Source: Mangrovimonas cancribranchiae (lineage in GTDB: Bacteria > Bacteroidota > Bacteroidia > Flavobacteriales > Flavobacteriaceae). From it: 64,000 bases of DNA. Shown here piece by piece: positions 35,475 to 44,324 of this stretch. The position numbers and the translations under genes were made by a program. The notes under the pieces are model-generated. The model was not told the origin of the DNA and made no database searches. It saw only the letters and a program-made list of their open reading frames with translations. How positions within the stretch are numbered: the stretch's first letter is position 1; every line of letters starts with the position of its first letter. The stretch is from contig NZ_CP136925.1 of the NCBI RefSeq assembly GCF_037126245.1, forward strand, positions 2,992,001-3,056,000, written 5' to 3'.

Positions 35475-36383
35475 ATGAAACAAATAGTTTTATCAGCATT
35501 TCTTGCACTTGTATTCTTATCAAGCGTAGTAGCTCAAAGTAAAAAGAAGCAAGACCAAGCAGCCATAAAAGATATGTGTGGCTGTTATGAGGTAACTTTT
35601 AATTTTGCTGAAACTTTCGAATATTCTGAAGATTCTACTTATATACCATCAAAAGTAAAACATGATAAAGGTTTGGAGTGGGTGCAATTGGTAGAAGATA
35701 GTAAAGACAAAATTTCAATGCAGCACTTACTAATTGTTGGTTCTAAAGATAACCCATATATAGTAAAGCACTGGAGACAAGATTGGGAATATCAAAATAC
35801 AGATTTATACGAGTACAACCACGATAATAACTGGACTTATGTTAGTCTTCCAAAAGATAAAGTAAAAGGTCAGTGGTCGCAAAAAGTATTTCAAGTAGAT
35901 GATAGTCCACGTTACGAAGGGTCTGCTTCTTGGGTACATGTTGATGGTAAAAGCTATTGGGAAGATGAAACCTCAGCACCATTACCAAGGCGTGAATACA
36001 CAAAACGTAGCGATTATAATGTAACTGTTAGACGTAACCGTCACGAAATTACCAACTATGGTTGGTTGCACGAACAAGATAACGATAAAGTTGTACGTAA
36101 AGATGGTAAAACAGATGTGGTTCTTGCTCAAGAAAAAGGCTATAATACTTATATGAAAGTTGATAATAGTCGTTGTAAAGCTGCTCAAGATTACTGGAAA
36201 GAAAACCAAGCTAAATGGGCTATTGTACGTGCTAAATGGGATGAGGTTTTTGCTAGAAATAAAGATTTATCTCTAGAAGAAAAAGTAGACAACAAGGTGC
36301 TATTTAAGTATTTATTCGACAAAGAAAACTACAAAACAGCAGAGGAAATCAATCCACTTATCGAATCATTTGTAAAGCAATAA
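35475..36383 (+). CDS. DUF6607 family exported protein
   Basis: This 302-residue protein has a signal peptide (MKQIVLSAFLALVFLSSVVAQ). A conserved segment follows with two cysteines (AIKDMCGCYEVTFNFAETF), and aromatic-rich stretches (HWRQDWEYQN, YGWLHEQDNDKVVR) fit DUF6607. Its function is unknown. It lies divergent from the TonB receptor and starts the four-gene plus-strand run (DUF6607, ankyrin, DUF2271, membrane reductase). The position suggests a part in heme or iron handling in the periplasm; this is inference. Confidence 0.75.
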   Translation: MKQIVLSAFLALVFLSSVVAQSKKKQDQAAIKDMCGCYEVTFNFAETFEYSEDSTYIPSKVKHDKGLEWVQLVEDSKDKISMQHLLIVGSKDNPYIVKHWRQDWEYQNTDLYEYNHDNNWTYVSLPKDKVKGQWSQKVFQVDDSPRYEGSASWVHVDGKSYWEDETSAPLPRREYTKRSDYNVTVRRNRHEITNYGWLHEQDNDKVVRKDGKTDVVLAQEKGYNTYMKVDNSRCKAAQDYWKENQAKWAIVRAKWDEVFARNKDLSLEEKVDNKVLFKYLFDKENYKTAEEINPLIESFVKQ

Positions 36384-36384
36384 G

Positions 36385-37863
36385 ATGAAACATTTTAAAC
36401 TAAATATTCTTGCATTAATCCTGTTATTAGGGTTTCAAGGATTTTCACAAGACAACATTTTTTTAAGCCGTGATTTTTGGGAAACCAAACCTTCACCAGA
36501 AGTTATAAAAGCCAAAATTGAAGCTGGTAACGACCCATCTGAAGCCAATGGAGGTAACTTTGATGGTGTGGTTATTGCAACTTTGCAAGACGCTCCACTT
36601 AAAAGTATAATATATCTTCAATCTCAAAAAGGGAACGATGTTAATAAGTTAACACACGATGGAAGAACCTATATTTTTTGGGCAGCTTACAAAGGCAACG
36701 TAAAGCTAATGGAACACCTTTTAAAACAAGGCGCTAAAACAGATGTTAAAGACGATCATGGCCTAACTGCTCTAAATTTTGCAGCCAATGCAGGCGTAAC
36801 TAATACCAAGGTGTACGACATTTGCTTAAAACATGGAGCTAACCTAGAAAAAGACTTAAATCAAGATGGTGCTAATGCGCTATTATTGGCTATTTCCAAA
36901 GATGATGATTTAGCGTTAACGAAGTATTTCGTATCGAAAGGGTTAGATATAAATAGTAAAGATGCTAATGGCAATGGAGCCTTTAACTATGTGGCTAAAA
37001 CAGGAAACCTTAAGTTAATGAATAAGCTTTTAGAACAAGGTATAAAAGGTAATGACCAAGCATTTTTATTTGCTGCATACGGAACGCGAGGAAAAACTAA
37101 TGGTTTGGAAGTGTATCAATTCTTAGAGGAAAAAGGCTTAAACCCAAAAACAACAAATCACGAAGGTATGTCACCATTACACATTGTTGCGGCAAGATTA
37201 AAAAATCCAGAAATTATCAACTACTTTTTAAATAAAGGATTAGATGTTAATGCCGCCGATCACAATGGTAACACGCCATTTTTAAATGCTACTTACAGAA
37301 ATGATTTAAAGATTGTAGAACTGCTATTTGATAAAGTTAAAAATATCGATCACGCCAATAAAAAAGGAGAAACAGCATTAATGTTAGCCACACAAAGTAA
37401 TCATCCAGAAGTTGTTAATTTCTTAATTGAAAAAGGTGCTAATATTAATCAAATAGATGCTAAAGGAAACAATTTAACTTACTATTTAATTAATAGTTAT
37501 TCTGATAGAAATAAAGATGAGTTTGTAAAAAAATTAAAGCTTTTAAAAACAGCAGGGTTAGATATTAAAACACCACAAAAAAACGGTAATACCTGGTATC
37601 ATCTTGCTGTAGAAAAGCAACGTTTAGAGTTATTAAAAATAGCATCAGAATTAAACCAAGATATTAATGCAAAAAATAGCGAAGGTAATACGGCTTTAAT
37701 TTTAGCTGCTATGAAAGCTAAAGATGACAGTATTTTAAAATTTCTTTTAGAACAAGGAGCCGATAAATCCATCACTACAGATTTTGAAGAAACAGTTTAC
37801 GACTTAGCCTCAGAAAACGAATTGCTAAAAAAGAATAATATTTCAATAGATTTCTTAAAATAA
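36385..37863 (+). CDS. Exported ankyrin-repeat protein
   Basis: This 492-residue protein has a signal peptide (MKHFKLNILALILLLGFQGFSQ). About twelve ankyrin repeats follow, for example DGRTYIFWAAYKGNVKLMEHLLKQGAKTDVKDDHGLTALNFAANAG and EGMSPLHIVAARLKNPEIINYFLNKGLDVNAADHNGNTPFLNATYRN. Ankyrin repeats mediate protein contacts, and an exported version is unusual outside this phylum. It starts 1 bp after the DUF6607 stop, so it is coupled to it, and the DUF2271 gene follows after 12 bp. Its partner is unknown. Confidence 0.88.
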   Translation: MKHFKLNILALILLLGFQGFSQDNIFLSRDFWETKPSPEVIKAKIEAGNDPSEANGGNFDGVVIATLQDAPLKSIIYLQSQKGNDVNKLTHDGRTYIFWAAYKGNVKLMEHLLKQGAKTDVKDDHGLTALNFAANAGVTNTKVYDICLKHGANLEKDLNQDGANALLLAISKDDDLALTKYFVSKGLDINSKDANGNGAFNYVAKTGNLKLMNKLLEQGIKGNDQAFLFAAYGTRGKTNGLEVYQFLEEKGLNPKTTNHEGMSPLHIVAARLKNPEIINYFLNKGLDVNAADHNGNTPFLNATYRNDLKIVELLFDKVKNIDHANKKGETALMLATQSNHPEVVNFLIEKGANINQIDAKGNNLTYYLINSYSDRNKDEFVKKLKLLKTAGLDIKTPQKNGNTWYHLAVEKQRLELLKIASELNQDINAKNSEGNTALILAAMKAKDDSILKFLLEQGADKSITTDFEETVYDLASENELLKKNNISIDFLK

Positions 37864-37875
37864 ATAGACAAGCAT

Positions 37876-38358
37876 ATGAAATTAAAACATATAACCATAT
37901 TAAGTGTATTGGTTTTAGGCCTATTATCATTTACTACCTTGACAGAATCTACTAAGTATAAATGTATGATTCAAATGACGAATTATACAGGAGAAGGCGC
38001 TTACATTGTTATCTCGTTAATTAACCCAGAAGGTGAGTACGACAAGACTTTGTATGTAAAAGGTGATGACGACGAGTGGTACAACACGGTTGAAAAATGG
38101 TGGCAATTTTATGGTAAAAAGCGTCATAATATCGATGCCATTACTGGTGCAACCATTTCTGGTGGCGGTCGAGCTATTGAGGTTATCGATATTGAAGACT
38201 CTAAAATCGATGCCGGTTATAGTATTCGTTTTGAGACTGCAGTTGAAGACGATGAGTATTATGTAGACGATGTGCAATTTCCTTTAACTACCGAAAATAT
38301 TAAAGGCAAGCACGAAGGCAAAGGGTTTATTCGTTATATAAGAATGATGCCGAATTAG
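37876..38358 (+). CDS. DUF2271 domain exported protein
   Basis: This 160-residue protein has a signal peptide (MKLKHITILSVLVLGLLSFTTL). A DUF2271-type domain follows with YIVISLINPEGEYDKTLYVKGDDDEWYNTVEKWW and IDAITGATISGGGRAIEVI. DUF2271 proteins are often found beside PepSY-containing membrane reductases. The function is unknown; a periplasmic electron- or ligand-handling role is inferred from the following reductase gene 11 bp downstream. Confidence 0.82.
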   Translation: MKLKHITILSVLVLGLLSFTTLTESTKYKCMIQMTNYTGEGAYIVISLINPEGEYDKTLYVKGDDDEWYNTVEKWWQFYGKKRHNIDAITGATISGGGRAIEVIDIEDSKIDAGYSIRFETAVEDDEYYVDDVQFPLTTENIKGKHEGKGFIRYIRMMPN

Positions 38359-38369
38359 AATTAACAACT

Positions 38370-40553
38370 ATGACTATTTCTATCTGGAGATACAGCCACT
38401 TAGCGTTGGCTGTATCTTCTTTTGTTTTTATTGTTTTAGCATCTGTTACCGGAATTATTCTGGCATTTCAGCCTATTTCCGAACAAATGGAGCCATACAA
38501 TGTGGCCGATTTGGACAACATCACACTTGCCGAAACAGTCGTGGTTTTTCAAAATACATATCCAGAAATTATCGACATAAAAGTCGATGCCAACGATTTT
38601 GTAATCGCCACGGTTTTTACCGAAGACGGAAACGATTTAAGTGGCTATTTTAACCCTAAAACAGCCGAGTTTTTAGGTGAAGAATTAAAACCTTCACCAT
38701 TTTTTCAATGGGTTACCAATTTTCATAGGTCGCTATTCTTAAAAAGCGTCGGCCGATTTTTTGTTGGGTTGTGCTCGTTTTTGTTGTGCTTAATAGCGGT
38801 TACAGGAACCATCCTAATCGTAAAACGTCAGCGTGGTGTAAAACGCTTTTTTACGAAAATTATCAATGACGATTTTAATCAATATTGGCACGTGATTTTA
38901 GGTAGGCTGTCTTTACTTCCTATCATTATTATTACGGTTACAGGCGTCTATTTGTCCTTAGAAAAATTTGATGCCTTACCAGAAACAAAAACTGCACATA
39001 ATATAGATTACGAGTTGCTTTCTGAAACGCCAAAACAGGATGTTTCACATTTTAGCATCTTTACAAACACATCGCTTTCAGAAGTAAAACATATTGAATT
39101 TCCGTTTTCTAGTGATGTGGAAGATTATTTTACAGTAAAATTACACGATAAAGACTTACTTGTTAATCAATTTACAGGGGCTATTTTAAGCGAAGTAAAT
39201 ACACCAAAAGTTGAAGTTTTTTCAGCTTTAAGTTTCAATTTACACACCGGAAAAGGCAGTATATTATGGTCTATTATTTTAGCAGTTGCCACGGCTAATA
39301 TTCTGTTTTTTGTTTATTCTGGTTTTGCAATGACTTTAAAACGTCGTAAAAGCCGCTTAAAAAATAAGTTTAAAGCTGAAGATGCAGAAATAGTAATCCT
39401 TGTAGGTTCAGAAAACGGCAGTACCATAAATTATGCTAATACGTTTTTCAAGCAATTAATTAAGCAAAACAAAAAAGCTTTTATTGCCGAAATGAATGCT
39501 TACACACAGTATCCAAACGCCAAACATTTGGTGGTTATGACGGCGACTTATGGGCAAGGCGATGCACCAACCAATGCCAGTCAGTTTTTTCAAAAGTTAA
39601 ATGAAAACACCAATACAAAAGATCTTAAGTTTTCAGTTGTAGGCTTTGGGTCGTTGGCTTATCCAGATTTTTGTCAGTTTGCTTATGATGTTGATAAGAA
39701 ACTGCAACAAATGTATACACCAATATTACCCATATTTACTATTAACGACAAATCTATTGATGCGTTTAACCAATGGGTTGAAAATTGGAGTGAAGCTTCG
39801 GGGATTTCAGTAACTATTCCTCAGGAGCATTTAACAATACAGCCCAAACAGCTTAAAAAATTAAAAGTGATAAGCAAGACTAAAACGAATGTAGACAATA
39901 CATTTTTAATCACTTTAAAACCTAAAAAACACCATCAATTTACATCAGGCGATTTATTAGCTATTTACCCAAAAAACGATTATCGTGAGCGGTTATATTC
40001 CATTGGAAAAGTGAACGGAACTATGCAACTAAGTATAAAATTGCACGAGAATGGTTTAGGCTCTGAGTTTTTACATTCGGCAGCAGATGGAGATAAAATC
40101 AAAGCGCGATTGGTGAAAAATTCGGCATTTCATTTTCCCAAAAAGACAAAACAGGTGTTTATGATTGCCAATGGAACAGGTGTGGCGCCATTTTTAGGAA
40201 TGTTGCAACAAAACAAAAATATAGAAACACACTTATATCTAGGGTTGCGCACACAAGAGTCATTTCGGTTATATCAAGAACAAATAAAGCAACTTCTGTT
40301 TGATGGTAAATTAACAAAACATCATTTGGCATTATCTAGAGTAGGTGATAAACACTATGTTCAAGACTTTTTAAAAAGAGATGCTAAAACGGTTGCTAAA
40401 TTGCTTTATAATAATGGAGTAATTATGATTTGCGGGTCGTTAGCAATGCATAAAAGTGTGATGAGTGTATTGGAAGAGATTGCGGTAACGTACAATAATA
40501 AACCATTAAGTTATTACCAAAACAAGCAGCAAATAAAGAGCGATTGTTATTAA
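38370..40553 (+). CDS. PepSY membrane domain fused to a flavodoxin/FNR reductase
   Basis: This 727-residue inner-membrane reductase has a PepSY-associated N-terminal region with hydrophobic helices at about 12-32, 124-147, 170-192 and 300-322. It is followed by a flavodoxin-like domain (VILVGSENGSTINYANTFFKQ, VMTATYGQGDAPTNA) at about 340-480. Next is an FAD-binding part (ERLYSIGKV), and last an NAD(P)H-binding part (MIANGTGVAPFLGML, MICGSLAMHKSVM). It probably carries electrons from NADPH to the periplasm to reduce iron, or to open heme complexes. The N-terminal periplasmic loops may be a sensor or ligand site. Its stop shares TTAA with the convergent cvpA. Confidence 0.85.
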   Translation: MTISIWRYSHLALAVSSFVFIVLASVTGIILAFQPISEQMEPYNVADLDNITLAETVVVFQNTYPEIIDIKVDANDFVIATVFTEDGNDLSGYFNPKTAEFLGEELKPSPFFQWVTNFHRSLFLKSVGRFFVGLCSFLLCLIAVTGTILIVKRQRGVKRFFTKIINDDFNQYWHVILGRLSLLPIIIITVTGVYLSLEKFDALPETKTAHNIDYELLSETPKQDVSHFSIFTNTSLSEVKHIEFPFSSDVEDYFTVKLHDKDLLVNQFTGAILSEVNTPKVEVFSALSFNLHTGKGSILWSIILAVATANILFFVYSGFAMTLKRRKSRLKNKFKAEDAEIVILVGSENGSTINYANTFFKQLIKQNKKAFIAEMNAYTQYPNAKHLVVMTATYGQGDAPTNASQFFQKLNENTNTKDLKFSVVGFGSLAYPDFCQFAYDVDKKLQQMYTPILPIFTINDKSIDAFNQWVENWSEASGISVTIPQEHLTIQPKQLKKLKVISKTKTNVDNTFLITLKPKKHHQFTSGDLLAIYPKNDYRERLYSIGKVNGTMQLSIKLHENGLGSEFLHSAADGDKIKARLVKNSAFHFPKKTKQVFMIANGTGVAPFLGMLQQNKNIETHLYLGLRTQESFRLYQEQIKQLLFDGKLTKHHLALSRVGDKHYVQDFLKRDAKTVAKLLYNNGVIMICGSLAMHKSVMSVLEEIAVTYNNKPLSYYQNKQQIKSDCY

Positions 40554-41080
40554 GCTGTAGGTGTTTCTGTGTTTTCTGAATTTTCTTCTGTAGAATCTTC
40601 GGTATTCAAAATATTAGGAAAAATAGTAGGTGCCAAAGATTTTACAGGCTGATATAGTAAGGATTCACTCAAGCTGTCTTCTTTAGCAAATGGGATAGTT
40701 TTATTCATTTTATCAAATACAATTAAAACAATACTTAAAATCAGGGCAATTTTAAGTGCGCCAAATACACCACCTAGAAGTTTATTTATAATACCTAAAG
40801 CCGCAAAATTGGCTAATTTGGTTAATGCTTTTCCTGCTAGGGCAATAGCCAAAACAATAACAACAAATGTAATGGCAAAGGCTGTAACATTAATAGCTTG
40901 TTCGTCCCAATCTACTTTGGCTTGTAAAAAAGTCGCCGCATAATTACTAAAATGAATGGCGCCGTACACGCCAGCCACTAAAGCGACAAGCGAAGCCACT
41001 TCTACAAAGAGCCCTTTCATAAAACCGCGTACCAATCCAAATAGAATTAAAGCTGCTAAAACAATATCAATACCACTCAT
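40550..41080 (-). CDS. CvpA family membrane protein
   Basis: This 176-residue protein has four to five hydrophobic helices. The CvpA pattern is MSGIDIVLAALILFGLVRGFMKGLFVEVASLVALVAGVYGAI at the N-terminus and GIINKLLGGVFGALKIALILSIVL later, with an acidic C-terminal tail of about 15 residues (TEDSTEENSENTE). CvpA proteins affect colicin V export and stress resistance in E. coli; the molecular role is uncertain. It is a single gene convergent with the PepSY reductase gene. Confidence 0.88.
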   Translation of the reverse strand: MSGIDIVLAALILFGLVRGFMKGLFVEVASLVALVAGVYGAIHFSNYAATFLQAKVDWDEQAINVTAFAITFVVIVLAIALAGKALTKLANFAALGIINKLLGGVFGALKIALILSIVLIVFDKMNKTIPFAKEDSLSESLLYQPVKSLAPTIFPNILNTEDSTEENSENTETPTA

Positions 41081-41106
41081 AATTTAATATTTCTGTAAAT
41101 ATAAAC

Positions 41107-41114
41107 TAACTTTG
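41107..41114 (+). promoter_or_regulatory. -7 element TAACTTTG before the 118-residue protein gene
   Basis: This is an exact TAnnTTTG, 16 bp before the ATG at 41131. No clear TTG is upstream. Confidence 0.45.
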
Positions 41115-41130
41115 CAACTTTAAAATTATT

Positions 41131-41487
41131 ATGGCAAGAGACGAACAATTAAAAGAACGATGGGATTTAGTGGTTACCAAACTCTCTAAACAGTTTGCAG
41201 ATGGCGATGAATTAGACTTAGATGCCATTATTTACCTTATAGGAGTTCAGGAGTTAGGACAATTTCATAGACGTTTTAAAAAAGATCATAAGTTAGACTT
41301 AATGCATATTGCTATTTGCCGCTTGTTGGAACCTTATGGGTACTATGAGTTTGATTTTTTTGATGATGATGGCTGGCCACACTATAAAGTAAAAGAGCAG
41401 TTACCACACTTAAAATCGGGAGAACAAAGCGTGCTTATGAAAGAAGCGATTGTAAACTATTTTCTGGAAGCCGAGTTTATAGACTAA
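41131..41487 (+). CDS. Conserved hypothetical protein of 118 residues
   Basis: This small soluble protein has no signal peptide or membrane helix. Visible features are the aspartate-rich LDLDAIIYLIGVQELGQ, RRFKKDHKLDLMHIAICRLLEPYGYY and the acidic EFDFFDDDGWPHYK motif. I do not recognise a named domain, though the sequence looks conserved and well folded. It lies 34 bp before pheS. A link to translation is only positional, and pheS also has its own -7 element. Confidence 0.65.
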   Translation: MARDEQLKERWDLVVTKLSKQFADGDELDLDAIIYLIGVQELGQFHRRFKKDHKLDLMHIAICRLLEPYGYYEFDFFDDDGWPHYKVKEQLPHLKSGEQSVLMKEAIVNYFLEAEFID

Positions 41488-41494
41488 CTTTTAT

Positions 41495-41502
41495 TAAATT
41501 TG
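41495..41502 (+). promoter_or_regulatory. -7 element TAAATTTG before pheS
   Basis: This is an exact TAnnTTTG, 19 bp before the pheS ATG at 41522, suggesting that pheS can be transcribed on its own. Confidence 0.45.
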
Positions 41503-41521
41503 CACTCATTTTTAAACTATT

Positions 41522-42541
41522 ATGATAGACGAGATTAAAGCACTTATTGCCGAAGCAGAAGCCTTTACTGCAGATACTAAAAGTGATGTAGAAGATTTTA
41601 GAATTAAATACCTTGGTAAAAAAGGGATTTTAAACAAGTATTTTGCAGAGTTTAAAAACGTTGCAAACGACCAAAAAAAAGAATTTGGTCAAACTATTAA
41701 TGCTTTAAAAAATACCGTTCAAGATAAAGTAAACACTTTAAAAGACGAGTTAGATAGTAAAGAAGAGGTTAAAGGGATTTATGGCGATTTGTCTAGACCT
41801 GGCGAACCTATTGAAATTGGTGCACGTCATCCAATTTCAATAGTAAAAAATCAAATTATAGATATTTTTTCGCGTATTGGTTTTAACGTTAGCGAAGGTC
41901 CAGAAATTGAAGACGATTGGCATAATTTTACCGCTTTAAATTTACCAGAATACCATCCAGCGCGCGATATGCAGGATACATTTTTTATTCAAACCAATCC
42001 AGATATCTTGTTACGTACGCATACCAGCTCGGTACAAGTGCGTTATATGGAAAACAATAAACCGCCAATTCGTACTATATCACCAGGTCGTGTGTATCGT
42101 AATGAAGCTATTTCAGCACGTTCGCACTGTTTCTTTCATCAAGTAGAAGGTTTATACATAGATAAGGATGTGAGTTTTGCCGATCTTAAGCAAACCCTTC
42201 AATATTTTACTACCGAAATGTTTGGGAAAAGTAAAATACGTTTACGTCCGTCGTATTTTCCATTTACCGAGCCAAGTGCTGAGGTGGATGTGTACTGGGG
42301 ACTAGAAACTGAAATAGATTACCGTATTACCAAAGGAACTGGTTGGTTAGAAATAATGGGCTGCGGTATGGTAGATCCTAATGTACTAGAGAATTGTGGT
42401 ATCGACCCTAAAGAATATTCTGGCTTTGCTTTTGGTATGGGAATAGATCGTATTGCCATGTTATTACATCAGATAGGAGACATAAGATTATTAAGCGAAA
42501 ACGACGTGCGTTTCTTAGAGCAGTTTAAAAGCGCTTTATAA
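41522..42541 (+). CDS. pheS: Phenylalanyl-tRNA synthetase alpha subunit
   Basis: PheS is the catalytic chain of the class II enzyme that charges tRNA-Phe. The 339-residue protein has an N-terminal coiled coil (residues 1-85), then the class II core: [34 protein letters not shown], and the motif 3 stretch [19 protein letters not shown] at the C-terminus. The beta-subunit gene pheT is not in this window, so the two chains are encoded apart. An intrinsic terminator follows. Confidence 0.97.
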   Translation: MIDEIKALIAEAEAFTADTKSDVEDFRIKYLGKKGILNKYFAEFKNVANDQKKEFGQTINALKNTVQDKVNTLKDELDSKEEVKGIYGDLSRPGEPIEIGARHPISIVKNQIIDIFSRIGFNVSEGPEIEDDWHNFTALNLPEYHPARDMQDTFFIQTNPDILLRTHTSSVQVRYMENNKPPIRTISPGRVYRNEAISARSHCFFHQVEGLYIDKDVSFADLKQTLQYFTTEMFGKSKIRLRPSYFPFTEPSAEVDVYWGLETEIDYRITKGTGWLEIMGCGMVDPNVLENCGIDPKEYSGFAFGMGIDRIAMLLHQIGDIRLLSENDVRFLEQFKSAL

Positions 42542-42562
42542 CCTAAAAAACATATGTATTTT

Positions 42563-42588
42563 AAGCCGGCAATTCTGTCGGCTTTTTT
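42563..42588 (+). terminator. Intrinsic terminator after pheS
   Basis: Stem AAGCCG / CGGCTT with a loop of about 10 nt is followed by a T-run. It lies 21 bp after the stop codon. Confidence 0.85.
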
Positions 42589-42611
42589 ATTTAACATTTT
42601 TTTAACTTCGT

Positions 42612-42636
42612 TTAGTTCGGTTTGTTCCGAACCAAA
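42612..42636. promoter_or_regulatory. Palindrome before the MarR/GbsR gene, likely operator
   Basis: GTTCGG (42615-42620) and CCGAAC (42627-42632) flank TTTGTT, and the match extends outward with TTT and AAA (one mismatch). It lies immediately upstream of the -7 element at 42640-42647. The position is that of an autoregulatory operator for the regulator and the efflux operon behind it. Confidence 0.55.
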
Positions 42637-42639
42637 GTG

Positions 42640-42647
42640 TAATTTTG
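42640..42647 (+). promoter_or_regulatory. -7 element TAATTTTG of the MarR/GbsR-RND operon
   Basis: This is an exact TAnnTTTG. With this element the transcript would start just after 42650, which supports the ATG at 42669 as the start and rules out the TTG at 42645. Confidence 0.5.
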
Positions 42648-42668
42648 CACTCTAAAATTAGCGTGACG

Positions 42669-43157
42669 ATGAATCAAGTAGAAAAAAGAAAATGTGAATT
42701 AGTTGAAAGACTAGGGATTTTCTTAGAGAATAAAGAGCATATGGCGCCTGTAGCAGCTCGCATTTTTTCGTATATTATTTTAACAGGCAAACAAGGAACC
42801 ACTTTCGAAGATTTAGTGTCTAACCTTTGCGCAAGTAAAAGCACTATTTCTACACACTTAAATCACTTACAGGATTTAAAAAAGCTGACTTATTTTACCA
42901 AAACAGGTGATAGAAAAAAGTACTTTATCATAAATAAAGATACCACGGTACAGACCATTAGTAATATGATAGACGAGTGGAAGAACGAAAAACAATTGCA
43001 TATAGAAATCAAGGCTTATAAAGAAGATGTAAACAAAAGCTTAGAACAGGAAAACCAATTTGAACTTGACTATCATAAAAGCTTTATCGAGTTTTTAGAT
43101 GGTGCAATAGCCTCAATAAACAAATTAAAAGAAACCATAATAAATAATAAACACTAA
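42669..43157 (+). CDS. MarR/GbsR family transcriptional regulator
   Basis: This 162-residue winged-helix regulator has a DNA-binding segment at about residues 30-85 (GKQGTTFEDLVSNLCASKSTISTHLNHLQDLKKLTYF, then the wing KTGDRKKYFII). A helical C-terminal dimerisation part follows. The GbsR-like subgroup fits best. It is first in an operon with an RND efflux system (adaptor gene starts 20 bp later) and probably represses it through the palindrome at 42612-42636, easing off when a toxic compound binds. Direction of control and ligand are inferred. Confidence 0.85.
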   Translation: MNQVEKRKCELVERLGIFLENKEHMAPVAARIFSYIILTGKQGTTFEDLVSNLCASKSTISTHLNHLQDLKKLTYFTKTGDRKKYFIINKDTTVQTISNMIDEWKNEKQLHIEIKAYKEDVNKSLEQENQFELDYHKSFIEFLDGAIASINKLKETIINNKH

Positions 43158-43177
43158 TTAATAATCAATAAATAAAA

Positions 43178-44305
43178 ATGAAACAATCAAAATTATATAG
43201 TATTGCTGTAATAGGCATGGTTGCCTTATTTTTTACAAGTTGTAAACAAGACCAACAACAAGGGCAACAGCAACAACAAGCCTTGCCGCTGGCTGTAACA
43301 GCAGTTCCACAAAAGAATGTTACAGTATATACAACCTATCCAACTAATATAGAGGGTGTGATAAATAGTGAAGTTCGCGCCAAAGTTTCGGGTTATATAC
43401 AAAAGGTTTTAGTAGACGAGGGGCAGAAAGTAAGAAAAGGACAAGCCTTATTTAAACTAGAAACACAGTCCTTAAGTCAAGATGCCGAAGCTGCTAAGGC
43501 TAGAGTAAATGTTGCGCAAGTTGAAGTTGACAAACTAAAACCTCTAGTAGAAAAAAATATTATTAGCGAAGTACAATTAGAAACAGCAAAAGCCAATTTA
43601 GCACAAGCTAAAAGTACCTATAATAGTATTGTTGCTAATATAGGGTATGCCACTGTAACAAGCCCAGTAGATGGTTATGTTGGCGCTATTCCTTATAGAG
43701 AAGGCTCTTTAGTAAGTGCCACAAGTGCTAGACCGCTAACAACTGTAGCTAGTATAGAAAAAGTGTTTGCTTACTTCTCAATGAATGAAACTGAATACTT
43801 AGATTTTCTACAACAAACAGAGGGAAAAACACTACAAGACAAAATTAAAAATTTTCCTAAAGTAGAATTAGTATTAGCTAACGGCCAAGCATATGAACAA
43901 AAAGGAACAATAGAAACAGTAACAGGACAGATTGACGCCAATACAGGAACGGTAAGTTTTAGAGCTGTTTTTAATAACCCAAATTTACTGTTAACTAATG
44001 GTAACAGTGGAACGATTAAAATACCAGAACAATACGAAAATGCTACAGTTGTACCACAATCGGCTACTTTTGAGCAACAAGGGCAAACGTATGTATATAC
44101 TGTAGGAGAAGACAATACAGCAAAATCATCTTTAATTTCAATTAAGGACAAAAACGATTTACTTCTTATTGTAGAATCTGGCGTAAAGCAAGGTGACCAA
44201 ATAGTTGTAAAAGGTATTGGTAAAATTAAAAACGGAACACCTTTACAACCACAAAAAGTGGCGTTTGATAGTATTGTAAAGCCTATAAAACCTCTATTTC
44301 AATAA
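43178..44305 (+). CDS. RND efflux periplasmic adaptor (membrane fusion protein)
   Basis: This 375-residue lipoprotein adaptor has a signal peptide with cysteine 23 in FFTSCKQD, and a glutamine-rich linker follows. The barrel-sandwich and hairpin region reads VRAKVSGYIQKVLVDEGQKVRKGQALFKLE, then SQDAEAAKARVNVAQVEVDKLKPLVEKN, then YATVTSPVDGYVGAIPYREGSLVSA. It joins the inner-membrane pump to the outer-membrane channel. It is the second gene of the operon. Confidence 0.94.
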   Translation: MKQSKLYSIAVIGMVALFFTSCKQDQQQGQQQQQALPLAVTAVPQKNVTVYTTYPTNIEGVINSEVRAKVSGYIQKVLVDEGQKVRKGQALFKLETQSLSQDAEAAKARVNVAQVEVDKLKPLVEKNIISEVQLETAKANLAQAKSTYNSIVANIGYATVTSPVDGYVGAIPYREGSLVSATSARPLTTVASIEKVFAYFSMNETEYLDFLQQTEGKTLQDKIKNFPKVELVLANGQAYEQKGTIETVTGQIDANTGTVSFRAVFNNPNLLLTNGNSGTIKIPEQYENATVVPQSATFEQQGQTYVYTVGEDNTAKSSLISIKDKNDLLLIVESGVKQGDQIVVKGIGKIKNGTPLQPQKVAFDSIVKPIKPLFQ

Positions 44306-44324
44306 TATTTAGAAGAAAAGAATT

